Both the position numbers and the translations under genes were made by a program. DNA of 30,751 nucleotides. Origin: Chlorokybus atmophyticus (taxonomy: Eukaryota; Streptophyta; Chlorokybophyceae; Chlorokybales; Chlorokybaceae). Below the pieces are notes generated by a model that was given only the letters and a program-made list of their open reading frames with translations, searched no databases and was not told the DNA's origin. The stretch covers positions 255,380 to 286,130 of the forward strand of contig RHPI01001116.1 of assembly GCA_009103225.1 (NCBI GenBank), written 5' to 3'. Of the stretch, positions 7,496 through 17,310 are shown one piece after another; position 1 is the first letter of the stretch; each line of letters begins with the position of its first letter.

Positions 7496-10003
7496 CTAGT
7501 ACCTTGCTCCCTCCAGCTTTGCAAGTGAGCACATCCACCACCTCGGTCTCCCATGGTTCTGGCTAGCAATTGCATCATCTTCTGTGTCATTGCTCACAAC
7601 GTCTGCCTTCTGCAGAGACTTGGCGAGCTTGGCAGCCTCCATCTCGCGCTTGGCCAGCTCCTTCCTGATCTCCTTGGCCTTGGTGGCAGCCTCCTTGGCT
7701 TCCTTCTTGATCATGAGCATCTCCTCCCTCTCTACTGCCTTGGCAACCTTTTCTGCTGCAGCCTCGAGCCTCTTCTGCGCCATATTTGCCTTTCTTGTGA
7801 TGCGTGCTTGTGTTAGGCGTTCCTTCTCCTCAGCAACTGCTCTCAGATTCTGGATGATCTCCGGGCTGGTGAGGATGGTGGCATGTCGCGTGTATGTGCG
7901 GGTTGCTTGGGGCAGCTGACCATGGCCGGGCAACACCTCTTCGGTGCCAAGATCTTCTTCTCAAAAGTCAGGTACATTCTGTGCACATTGCACAAGTTCT
8001 GGCTCTGGCTTTGGCTCCTGCTCCTCTTCCTACCCATACTCATGTGTAAACAATGCCTCCAGTAGGACAGGGCTAATGGTGCCTGGCTCTGGTTGCTGCA
8101 CAGCTTCTGCCCCAGGCGCATGAAGGCGATCGTCAAATGCATGTGCGTCCACTGGCCACAACCCTGCAAGGTTACAACTTGTCTTACTGTATGCATTATC
8201 TCTTGCACTTGTCCGTGCAACTGATGCATGTATTGCGTGCATGTCACTATCAGGAATCTAACATGTGCATGTTGCTTGCAGCGTACCTGTTTTGCGAAAG
8301 CCGTTAATGCTGTTCTTTGGGGACATGGCTGAAAGGAAAGGGGTGGCAGTGAGTTGTATGAACATCTTCTTGCACATCTTGAGGTTCGGGTTGGCGGACA
8401 TGACGCGCATGTACTGTTGTTTGTATGTCTGCTTGAAGCTCCGAAAGCAGGAGACGTCCAAGACCTGCAACAATAGAACAGGTGTGTGAGGCCTATGCAC
8501 AAAAGCACTCATGTATGTGTGTGTAACACTGCAACTAACTCGGTGCTTGTGTGCAAGGTGTATGCATACCTGCATGAGGTGTGTCAAGTGCGGAGGGAAG
8601 GTCAAGATGTTCACCGTCGCTGAGGGCAGCTCCCAACATGTCGGGGTCGAACCTGAACGAATGGCCATCCACAAGCAGCAGGCATGGGTTGTCTGCGGTA
8701 GCCCCACTAAGTATATTCGGCATAAACTGGGTCATCCATTGCCTGAAAATTTGAGTCGTCATGTACGCATTCTCCTGCACAACATGCACTGAGTTAGCAA
8801 CTGTGTGCAGCATGCTGGCAACCACTTCACACCTGCATGGCCAGCCCGCTTCCAGGGGGGGCATCCTCCAACCAGTCGTTTGTCACACGCTTGCCTTTGC
8901 AGATGTGGAGAGGGGGCATATGTGCACCTGCTACGTTCACACATGCCATAATGCTCATGTGCTCTCGGTTCCCCGAGTCTAAGGTAGGGGTTGCGGAAGC
9001 CTCTGGGCGCAACCACCTTGACAGTGCCCAGGTTGTCCGGTTCGAGACCTGTCTTATCCGCATTCCAAATGCGGGAAGGGGTGAGGCGCAGGTCATACAC
9101 CAACCGTTCATACAAAACAAATAAGGAGGACACAGCTTCAGGGGTGGCCCACTGCCAGCGACGCCTGTCCAGCCCTTGCCACTCTCATACTGAGGTTGTG
9201 TCTGGACAGGAACATACGGCACCACTTCCTGCTCGGGATCTTAAACTCTCCAAACCTCCTCAGCTTCTCCTCGTTGCCCTCCAGCAGGGCTATCACCTGT
9301 ATGCTGAAAGTCTTTTGTTGCAACTGTCATACATGCATACATGACACTCACCCTATGTTGCAGTGCAGACACTGTGACGGCGTTGGCGTGCCGGCACATG
9401 TCAACAACCCAAGTCACTAACTGTTCTTCTTCACTCTTGGACAGGATTGGAATGCGCCCCCGAGAGCGGGGGTCTTTGAACTTGTTTGGGTTGCGGAAGT
9501 AGTCACTGAGAGTGCTCCGGGGTACACCAATGTCGTCTGCAGCCTCACGCAGTCCTCTCTCACCAGCGCGCACCAGTTCATACGCAGCCATCATCTTCTC
9601 CAACAATGTAGAGTTGCGGGAGTACATAGTATATTTCAGCCCTTGTGCCTTCATCAGGGAGCGTCCTTGGTGCTGAGTTTGCGCGCTGTACTCTTGCCTT
9701 TGGCTGGTGCAGCTGGTGTAAAAGGCTGCTTGCGCTTGCCCTTGGCCTGAGGGGTGCGGTCCTTGGGGGCCTGCCAAAAAAACCCAGAATGATGAGAATT
9801 GATAAGTGCAGCAGTCATTGCTGTCCAACCCTCTCTGATTGGTCAGTTAGCAAGCCAGTAAGGCAGTGTGTAGCTTTACTTGTATAGTCTCAAGACAGCA
9901 ATAGTACGCATGCAAACAATCAACTCACCCCACTGTTGCCCGTCATATCACTGTCTTGAGTGCTTCAACTCTCTTGGCTGCGCCTTGCACGCGTAGACAC
10001 CAT
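7496..10003 (-). pseudogene. Pogo/Tigger-like transposase, multiply frameshifted
   Basis: Exons on minus: 10003-9929, 9770-9352, 9296-8833, 8774-8570, 8464-8287 and 8163-7496, joined by GT-AG introns. Exon 1 starts at the ATG at 10003. Exon 2 has a basic segment then a psq-type helix-turn-helix (GLREAADDIGVPRSTLSDYF). Exons 2-3 carry a CENP-B-like second HTH. Exon 3 has the first catalytic Asp in RIWNADKTGLEP, exon 4 the second in LLLVDGH, and exon 5 the third in VLDVSCFRSFK, so the DDD triad is recognisable. The last exon adds an acidic PEPEL stretch and a long Ala/Lys/Glu helix. Breaks: frame changes near 9700 (exon 2), 9145, 8985 and 8610, and in-frame TGA 9965, TAG 8030 and TGA 7961. It would have bound the terminal repeats and moved the element; this copy cannot make an intact protein unless the shifts are assembly errors. 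Confidence 0.85.
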
Positions 10004-10534
10004 AGTGGCAACTCGAGCAACACCACCAACAAGATGCACATGCACATTGCAGCCTTGTGTTGCAGCTTATATTGACCCACATACGTCAACTAGTAACAAG
10101 GTTAACCATTCCCCACCCTTTACACGCGATTTCAACATGAATAGCACAAAGTGCATTTTTCATCTAATGCGTAACGATATGTGTGGTTTGGCTTTATGGG
10201 CCATAACTTCATGCCTAGGCGGCCTAATAATGTGATGTAAGATGTATAGTAAACTACATTCAATCACCTACCCAATGCAAACCACCGCTCCGCCAAAGCT
10301 GCTCTCATGGCTTATTGGCGAGGAATCAAAGTTAACACTACACACACGCGCCAACTGCAACATTCCAAGCAGTTTGTATTTTGGCGCCCGAAACGCTAAC
10401 CATTGAGCGTCTCGAGCTGGTGGTGTGCTCCTTGTGACCAATGAGAACACACTACCAAGTCTTGGCCCAATTGGCCGCGGCATACAACATCTACAGCCCA
10501 AAACTACCGGCCAAAGGCCAAGTGTCCGAAATCC
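10004..10534. other. Right arm of the pogo-like element, no gene seen
   Basis: This is 5' of the transposase start and would contain its promoter. I see no clear TATA box. TCCGAA words cluster at its right edge. A minus-strand 77-codon frame at 10268-10501 has no recognisable domain. Confidence 0.45.
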
Positions 10535-10564
10535 GAAAATGTCCGAAGTTAGGACACATTACCC
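10535..10564 (-). repeat. Right terminal inverted repeat of the pogo-like element
   Basis: Read inward on minus it begins GGGTAATGTGTCC and contains TCGGACATTTT, matching the left end. TA at 10565-10566 is the outer target base pair. The core is partly repeated at 10522-10534. Confidence 0.88.
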
Positions 10565-10566
10565 TA

Positions 10567-10735
10567 CCGGTCTACAAGCCACAGGACACGTGACCAGCCC
10601 TGATCCGGTCATCAGACCACACCGACGGGCTCCGGGGCTGGACCACTGGTGGTCCGATTACGCCAAATTAGTTGTGGCACTGGTACGCTGAGCCGTGCCA
10701 GACATGGTCTGAACGCCGCCTTCGACTGGTCCGCG
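10567..10735. repeat. Right flank carrying dyads related to the 4 kb array
   Basis: GGACCACTGGTGGTCC (10640-10655, near-perfect palindrome) and CCAGACATGGTCTG (about 10698-10711) resemble the ACCAT/ATGGT dyads left of the transposon. GACCAGCCCTGATCC at 10592-10606 matches 5499-5513 with one difference. This suggests the transposon split a pre-existing repeat. Confidence 0.5.
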
Positions 10736-10988
10736 CGTAAAAAGCCATGTGAACTTAACAAGTTGTATGCAATATATGTGATATATGTCGCCTGCCCAAC
10801 TTGCAGATTCAGTATGCAAATATCATTCATGCTAAAAATCAATAACTGTTATTATAAGACATTTTGTTCAAAGCAATGTGTGAGTGTATTATTTTCATGC
10901 AAAGCTAATGTATAATAGCGTCATTTAATATAATGAATATTTAGGGGACTGAATACAAAACCTGACGATGATAGTTGGCCCCCGTTTA

Positions 10989-11105
10989 TTACACAATAAA
11001 AGCAATGGTAGAGCCTTCCGCTTCAGTGAACACTCTTGCTTTTTTCAAAACATCGCGGCGCCGTGCAGCCCGCTTGATATCATTAGCATCAATTGTGATG
11101 CTACT
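10989..11105 (-). CDS. Possible terminal exon, basic segment
   Basis: A short minus-strand frame follows an acceptor-like GCGCTGACAG and ends in TAA at 10989-10991. It has 38 residues with clear protein character: ITIDANDIKRAARRRDVLKK followed by an acidic/hydrophobic end. The family is unknown. It may be the 3' exon of the degenerate minus-strand locus at 11101-11610. Confidence 0.3.
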   Translation of the reverse strand, partial: SSITIDANDIKRAARRRDVLKKARVFTEAEGSTIAFIV

Positions 11106-11241
11106 CTGTCAGCGCTAGGAGGAGCACGGATGTGTGATACTTAGGCGGCACAAGACAGATGCGCCACGAATACCGCCCTTGCAAGCTAAACTTTGCATAC
11201 CCTACAAACAGAGCATCTAATGCAAGGACATGAGAGAGTCC

Positions 11242-11298
11242 AATTTGCGACAGTACTCCGTGCCAATGGCTAAGCGACACGGAGTACTGTCGCAAATT
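11242..11298. repeat. Perfect 21 bp inverted repeat with 15 nt loop
   Basis: The arms AATTTGCGACAGTACTCCGTG (11242-11262; 20 of 21 bases suffice to find it) and its exact complement (11278-11298) flank a 15 nt spacer. Transcription from either strand would give a fully paired 21 bp hairpin. It could be a foldback element end, a small-RNA precursor or a structured terminator; nothing here decides between these. Confidence 0.9.
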
Positions 11299-11453
11299 AA
11301 ACCGTGCCCAAGATGCCGCATGCCACTCAAATGCGGTGCTGTCATGAACTCTTGCAGATGCTTGAGCGGGTTGAACTTGACTGCGGCTTCAAACTCACTC
11401 CCAAGCAAGCGCTTCAAAGAACCTATTGCTCCGGGCCAATATTCTGCTATGGG

Positions 11454-11606
11454 GCTTGACACTATCCTTCATATCTTTTAAATCTTGTATAACCTTGGGC
11501 CAGCCCTATCCTATAGGCTTGATACTGTCTTTCATATCTTTCATATTGTGTTGAACCTTGGGCTAACCCTTGGCCACATGCTTATAAGTGTCGTTCATAG
11601 CCTTCA
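11454..11606 (+). repeat. Degenerate tandem repeat, period about 63 bp
   Basis: Units start near 11454, 11517 and 11580. Each begins GCTTGA/TA, with CTTTCATATCTT-like and AACCTTGGGC-like blocks in register. The period is a multiple of three, and the minus strand reads as 21-residue units, so the repeat probably arose in coding sequence. Confidence 0.55.
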
Positions 11607-11610
11607 GTTG

Positions 11611-12799
11611 CTGCTAAATGCTTTGTCAAGGGGGGTTCTCTACCTCTCTCCTCTCCTCCCCGCCTCTTCCTTTTAGATTTAGGTTGCCGTCGCTAATCCT
11701 CCACCACGGACGACGAGAATCGCAGGTGTCGCACACGGGGCTGCTTACAGCGCTTCACAATGGCTCACAACCGCAGCAACCCTATGGCCAGCTGTAGCAA
11801 TCTGACAATAAGTACCCTCGAAGCCTGCACACAAATAAGTCAACAACAATGCGAGCATTGGAAGTGCACAAAGCATGCCCGACACATGCAAAACAAAGCG
11901 CCGCCAAGGTGAGAACAAGAGGGCGGAGGTTTACCTTGACATTGTTTTTGAAGGCGAAAGCAATTACAAGCATTTAATGTCGTTTTGCAAAGCCTGCCAC
12001 AAGCTGCAGCATCACAACCAGCTTTTATCCTTTTGTTTTTGTTCAGCTGCAGCCAGGTAGCATAAATGTGTTTAAAAGATGGTATGCGACATACGTAACA
12101 TAAGTTATAGATGTGTTTACATATAAGCTGAACATGTTATTTGCATAAAACATAAAATCGGTTGTATATAATTCTCAACAATGGTAGCTAGCCTTGCATA
12201 TTGTTTCGTGAGCAAGCGTACATGCTTGTTTTATGCATGCTTCATTGCACAATGTTGGAAAAACTTGCAAAAGCCATAAGCTATCCAACTTTGGTTTGTG
12301 TTCCGCAGCTGTCCCATTAGATGGGGGCCCCTTAAATTTTCATATGCTACATACGCGATATACCCATCAAGTTGATCTGATGATTCAAAAAACGTCAATT
12401 GCTCATGAGCTTATTACCTTGATATGGCAATGCATCATTATTGTGATATTGCGACTATCATTCAGAATGCAATACAATTTGCATTGCGCATTTGTTACAT
12501 GACAAATGTTAAAACATGTAGTATACATAAACATCATGTTCATAATACCAACACTGATCAGAATGGGGTTAAAGGAAAACGCTATATGATATGCGATATG
12601 TAAAGGGTTACATAATACTTTGTACTTTCCTTGTACTTGTTGTGCGCTGCTAGTGGTGCATTGCGTAAGATGCTGCATGCTGGTACATGTACATGCACTC
12701 TAGCAATGAGTGCATCATATTGCATGGCTGTTACGATTCAATGCCATTGTAGACAGTTGCCTACACTACAGTCATTTGCCAAATGGCTTAATCTCGGGT
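11611..12799. other. No gene seen; AT-rich non-coding
   Basis: Short frames only, none protein-like. A TC-rich run at 11637-11672 and repeated ATAT/ACATA words at 12060-12180 and 12480-12600 are the only textures noted. No terminal repeats found. Confidence 0.4.
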
Positions 12800-13065
12800 C
12801 CTAAAGCTTGCGCGCATGCTGTGTTTTGGTGGAAATAAGCGTACTAGCAAGAGTGGCCCGCAATTTCAAGGGGGGCTTGCAGTTGTCGTCGTCATTAGCA
12901 ACATCATCATCGTGCATGCTGCCTCCGCCAACCACCACGCCTCACCTCTCCTTGGCCTTCTCCCTCCTCTCTGCAAGTGGTTGCTTCTTGATGTGTTGCC
13001 CTGCTCTGCCCATTCCCACTGCCTAATCAAGGGTCTTGAGGTCCAGGTCTAGGAGGGCTAAGTTG
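12800..13065 (-). pseudogene. Unrecognised coding relic with two in-frame stops
   Basis: One minus-strand frame reads through as protein-like if two stops are ignored: a basic segment (QHIKKQPLAERREKAKER), then a Gly/Asp-rich stretch (MHDDDVANDDDNCKPPLKL). The stops are TAG 13023-13025 and TGA 12942-12944. It might be the N-terminal part of a transposon protein; I recognise no domain. Confidence 0.3.
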
Positions 13066-14889
13066 ATTATACAAGCTCGCTGCCATGGGTCCCGCCTACT
13101 TGCTTGCTGTTTGTGTGACTTGTGCCGTGCATGCATACATTGGTGTGCAACACATCTGACCCGCTTCCCTTAGAGCACGCTTTTCAGCAACTCCATTACA
13201 AGTTACGTACGCGTCAACATTTTGTGTAACCAATAATGTCATGACAGTTAATAGCATTGTATTACATGTGTCCAGCCCTCCCTTTCTCTACACTACCCTA
13301 TGTGATATTTATGAAGTCAACTTGAATGCACGAGGCGTGACATGTGCACGATTGACTGATCTACTGGTACTCAAGAAGGGCCTTTTCTAAAGGTCCCCTT
13401 CTGAAGGGGCCCTTTTTCTGCCATTTGTGCCAAGGCTTGTGCGGCATCACAGTGCGTTTCCGCACAAGGCTCAGCCGCCATAACTGCAACCTGCAGCCTT
13501 CGCAAACTCTTAGCCGCAAGCGGCGCTGGGGAAGGCGGTGGTGGCAGCGCCCAGGCTGCTATCCATCCGCGACGCTTCTCAAAGGCGCTGGCTAGCAGCA
13601 TGCCACTACATTGTCGCCGCCCTCTGCACTGCAGCATGCTGGGACGCACCCTGCGAAGCATGCCACCGAGTTGGTGGCCGCTATGGGGGCAGGAGGTCCG
13701 TGCCTTGATCTCACCAAGCAGGTGACTACCGCCATGCAGCATGCGATGGCGGTGCCGTAAGAGCTCGACCTGACATGGCGCCATAGCGTCAAGCGCCAAA
13801 AAGCCGATGAGACGTTCCAACGCTCTTGCCGACAGCTCGGTGAGCGCAGGGTGGTTGCCTGCTTGCTTGTGTTCTGTGGAATTTTGTGCCTAGTAGTCGC
13901 CGTTGCATGGACGCCTTGTTGCTGTCACTGTGGCTTGAAGGAAGGTTTGGCTGTTGGCTGTTCCCCTGAGTCAGTGTCTGCTCTAAGTCTACAGCCCTAT
14001 TGAACCTGCTGTTGAACCTGCTGCTTTGTTTAGCAGATGATTGAAGCGGAGAGTTAGCAAAGCAAACCCACGACCTTTGCCAACCAGCATGCAAGCCAGA
14101 ATGCACGCCAGGTACTTGCTGCTGGAAGCAATCCTCACCGTAGTCTGGTATTGCATCGCCTGTCTTTTGTCGTTGGCAACGTCAGGCAGTCTCTCGATGA
14201 CGAAACACTTATCTGTCAATCCACTGAATTTTTGTGTTGAACGACTTACCTCTAAGAAGTCCTGAGAGAGAACAGTTGCCTGCCTGTGTTGCGGTATCTT
14301 TACTGAACATGTGTATGGGAAGATGTGATGATTGAAAGACTACGTCGCTAAACTGAGCACTAAAGTGCGTTGCGGACAAATTCTTTCGCTCCTAACTGAT
14401 CTTCCCAGCTGTTCAGAGGCAGCCAGTCACACTTGTTACGCAATGTAATAACATCAAGCTGCATTGTTCACAGGTCATGTGAGGCGCACTGAGGTCAACT
14501 GGTGGCTGGGGCGGGCGGCTGATGTACTATGCTTGAGAGCCTCCAATTGAGGCAAGTCAGCCTGCGATTGTGCGCATCACCTTGGTTTTGTTGACCCTGA
14601 CCAAAGATGAACAAACTATCAGCTTACCGGCAAGTCCATCTTGTCCGGCATCTGTGGTGACTCCCAATTGCTGCCTGAGGTTTGGGGGAACTCTATGAAA
14701 CCTTTACTATCCAGTGTGTTTGTGCGTGCGTCCGCGGGGATGATAAAACGGAATTCGGACTAGAGTATCCGAGCCTCTTAGGCTTTGACGATACAACCCT
14801 TGGCTGTCTGAGCGGAAAGTGCTTCGCAGAGGCATACATTGTCCTCATATGTCTTTAGGGTACTGGCCCAAGGAAGTTAGAACATGTAG
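13066..14889. other. No supported gene; one hairpin and GC-rich segment
   Basis: 13389-13415 is a hairpin with 12 bp arms (one mismatch, 3 nt loop) around CCCCTTCTGAAGGGG. 13430-13800 is GC-rich with open frames on both strands; none reads clearly as protein. A plus-strand fragment at about 14604-14760 (QLTGKSILSGICGDSQLLPE) looks protein-like but is short and unplaced. Confidence 0.35.
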
Positions 14890-15090
14890 TCAAGTTGCAC
14901 ATTCTGGGTATATGCAGTAAGCTTCGGGCCAAGTCGTATCGTAAACATATAAGCCATGCTCCACGATTGCGCATGTGCTTATGTTGTGCTTCTTGCGCAG
15001 GTGTTGAGAGCTGAGGTTGTGGAAGTCGTTGGGTTGCACGAAGGAAGCAATGCAAGTATGACAGTGGCGCCGAGTCTGGCTCAGCTTCAT
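14890..15090 (-). CDS. Possible zinc-finger-like exon
   Basis: From an ATG at 15090 the minus strand encodes 66 residues ending in TGA. Near the start it has CHTCIASF then HNLSSQHLRKKHN, i.e. CxxC followed by a helix-like HxxxxxH/HxxxxH arrangement resembling C2H2 or BED-type fingers. A second cysteine pair occurs near the end (YCIYPEC). Spacing differs from a canonical C2H2 finger. No neighbouring exon could be joined with confidence. Confidence 0.3.
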   Translation of the reverse strand: MKLSQTRRHCHTCIASFVQPNDFHNLSSQHLRKKHNISTCAIVEHGLYVYDTTWPEAYCIYPECAT

Positions 15091-15929
15091 GGGTGCAGCT
15101 GCGCTAAGTCTTTGGCACCTTCCCTAGCTGCTGCTTCTCTTTGTGTACTTGTTGCTAGTGTCTTGCAGCAACACTTGTGTTATGGACGCAACCATTAGTT
15201 ACCTGTCACCACTTGCCTTGTGCATGTGGTTTTCTAAGCTATGCGTCTTGACAGCATTTGGTGTGCATTGCGTGTAAGTGCGCGACTAGTACACATTTGG
15301 TCTGGCTGTCACCGACCAATGCCAATCATAACATCAGCGTTGCATGTTGATACCACAAGCTGGAACAGTATTGTCTTGCATGGCAACCTGGTCATTGCCA
15401 ACGGGTGAACTTGTGTGCTACCCCAATCAGTAGCAATCGTGTATGTAGCATACCGGTATTGCTGAGCAAATGCGCATCGATCAAACGCAGTTGAGTACAT
15501 ACAGTCTGCTAATTACATACAAAACTTGACATTGGGCTGCTGCCAGCAGCCATCTCGGAGTGATGTAACTTGACTTCACTCTGTCTTGTGTTTGCTGCTT
15601 ACTCTACTACTGCTGCCGCCACTGCATTGAAAACCTTGAAACCTTGTAAAGGTTCGTGTTGTGCTTCCGTATGTCTATAATTTTTCTGTGACTGGTGCTG
15701 CTACCTATGCTTCTCACTTTCGCGCAACCTCCCTTGCACGCACTTAACTTGCACTACCCCTCCCTACACTCAGTTGCCGGGGTGTTCAAGGTGTGAACCA
15801 AAAATGCAATGCCGTGAAAACGACATGCAACATGTACTTGTCAGTGTATGCCTTGCATGTGACAGTGCATTTGCATCAGCGGACATACAGCAAAGCTCTT
15901 TGCGCAGGTTGAAACTGAAAGTCAAACCA
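15091..15929. other. No gene seen
   Basis: Only short frames. Composition is even. No repeats longer than a few bases beyond common TGCTTGC and CTTGTG words. Confidence 0.4.
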
Positions 15930-16932
15930 TCAACTACTCTCTAGAATAGTGCTCAACTCAGCAATGTTCCCTTGCAGGGACCCAACGAGCTTTGAGCAGG
16001 CATCTCTTCGCTTAACCTGCAAAGCCAAAAACAGAATCACTGACTTGCGATGCGCGTGCAATAGTATGACATATGCACCTCACGCAGCAAATGAAAAACA
16101 AGCACATGAATCAAGCAGAAACCGCAACCCCTTTCTCAGCTTGTCTGTCCGTGTGCAAACTTGCGCTGACGGCATGCGGCAATTTGTCATCATGCATGTG
16201 ATACGACATACAACTCCTGCACCAAGACTGAACAGCAACTGCCAACACACCTGCAACTCTTTCACGGCCTTCGCCCATTGCATGAGCTGCTGCAGCTTTT
16301 CCTTTGCAGCAACAGATAGCTCACCCGCTGCCTTGGCTGCCTCGCTTAACGCATGCACCCTCACAATCTGCAGCCAGCCAACAATACACACAGACAACAA
16401 AACGTGTCGCTCTAAAAGATGGGGTGTTACGTTGTGTCACGCATGCACGCACGTGCCAAGCGAAGCAGCTCAACATGCGTAAGATACAACAAGTCAGTGT
16501 TGCTAGAAACAGTGCAAACCACACGCAACAAGATGAGTTCATGTCAACGGCAATGCCTGAATGCATGTGTGCGATGCATATGCGTGGTTGTCAACAATGC
16601 ATGCATACGCATGTATGTCAACGCACCCAGTCATCGCCATCACGGCGGAGTGCCCATTCCAGCTGCGCGCGCTCCTCATCGCAGAGCGCCATGAGGGCGT
16701 CGCCTGGGCGGCCGTCGTCTATGGCAGCGAGCGCGGCGGCAGAGGAGAAAGAGGTGGACTTGAACATTGATTGCTGCGGCAGCTGTTGTGCTGCGGCTTT
16801 GCGTGCACTGCCGCTTTCCTTACTGTCACCTCCCTCGCTGGCCGGATCGGGTCTATACTCTGCCAAGTCTGCAAGCATGTCTTCTGCGGACAAGAGTGGG
16901 CCGGAAGGCTGCAACAGCCTCCTCTGCGCCAT
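15930..16932 (-). CDS. Small unrecognised protein, three exons
   Basis: Exons on minus: 16932-16627, 16367-16251 and 16016-15930, all phase 0, with introns GTGCGT...CTGCAG and GTGTGT...TTTGCAG. The model gives 169 residues ending in TGA at 15930-15932. The start ATG lies at the first base of exon 1, directly after GAGCAG, so it may be either the true start or an internal Met after an upstream splice. Residues 1-60 are Ala/Ser/Gly/Glu-rich and probably disordered. Residues about 75-100 are acidic/amphipathic (CDEERAQLEWALRRDGDDW). Exons 2-3 are helical with heptad character (KEKLQQLMQWAKAVKELQ), likely a coiled coil. I do not recognise the family. Consistent phases and clean introns suggest a real host gene. 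Confidence 0.55.
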
Positions 16933-17158
16933 CTGCTCATGGTAGCATTGTTAAGTTACAGTATGCATGTAGTCAACCATGCATTGGGTCCATGCATCTC
17001 TCCCAGCACGACTTGTTGATACTGTGCGGCTTGACTACTGCCAAGGGGCATAGTCAATCACTAGCAGGAGCTGACACGTTTAGGGTTTGAAGGTATTAAA
17101 TGCCGGTATGCTGCGTGTGCAACTCTGCTGCGCACAGATGCACGCGAAGGGCATGCTT

Positions 17159-17310
17159 ACGTCTCAACTCCACGGGCTGAGCGTAGCACTGTACTAGAAA
17201 AGCAGCATAATGTTGATACAAGCGGTGACAGACAAGATCAATCTCATCTCTTACCAGGCGAGACGAGAACTCGAGCAAAGCCGACCAGTCCAGCACAGGT
17301 TTGTCACCGT
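17159..17310 (-). CDS. Possible exon, helical protein fragment
   Basis: The minus strand reads DWSALLEFSSRLVRDEIDLV followed by an aromatic/hydrophobic helix-like stretch, ending near a donor-like GAC|GTAAGC at 17162/17161. It lies upstream of the 15930-16932 gene on the same strand and could be a 5' exon of it, but the splice phase (1) does not match the phase-0 acceptor at 16933, so I keep it separate. Confidence 0.3.

Larger units (their letters stand above)
5547..10564 (-). mobile_element. Pogo/Tigger-like DNA transposon with nested solo LTR, TA target duplication
   Basis: Both ends carry the same inverted repeat immediately inside a TA dinucleotide. The left end starts GGGTAATGTGCCCAAACC at 5547 after TA 5545-5546. 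The right end, read inward, starts GGGTAATGTGTCCTAACT from 10564 before TA 10565-10566. About 27 of the first 30 positions match. Related GTGCCCAACTTCGGAC lies sub-terminally at 5753-5768, and TCCGAA words lie at 10522-10545. The element is 5018 bp, or about 3.8 kb without the nested LTR and its duplicated CCCAC. TA duplication and a psq/CENP-B/DDE transposase define the pogo branch of the Tc1-mariner superfamily. Orientation follows the minus-strand transposase. The copy looks dead because the transposase is broken. Confidence 0.88.
11101..11610 (-). pseudogene. Degenerate unrecognised coding locus with 21-residue repeats
   Basis: Protein-like minus-strand fragments occur in different frames. 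From about 11610 to 11450, two to three units of about 21 residues share KDMKDS-KP and PKV cores, interrupted by TAG at 11563 and 11506. From 11462 to about 11300 there is a mixed helix-prone stretch (GSLKRLLGSEFEAAVKF). From 11295 to 11101 there is a hydrophobic stretch (YAKFSLQGRYSWRICLV) ending in TAG. The perfect inverted repeat 11242-11298 sits between the last two. I cannot name the family. It looks like a broken, repeat-containing protein gene, possibly from a mobile element. Confidence 0.35.

Noticed and set aside
7553-7919. Plus-strand open frames opposite the transposase tail
   Set aside because: Leu/Ser-rich antisense shadow of the Ala/Lys/Glu helix on minus.
13371-13820. 149-codon minus-strand frame in GC-rich DNA
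   Set aside because: Both strands are open here because of composition; neither reads clearly as protein and no splice-consistent neighbours were found.
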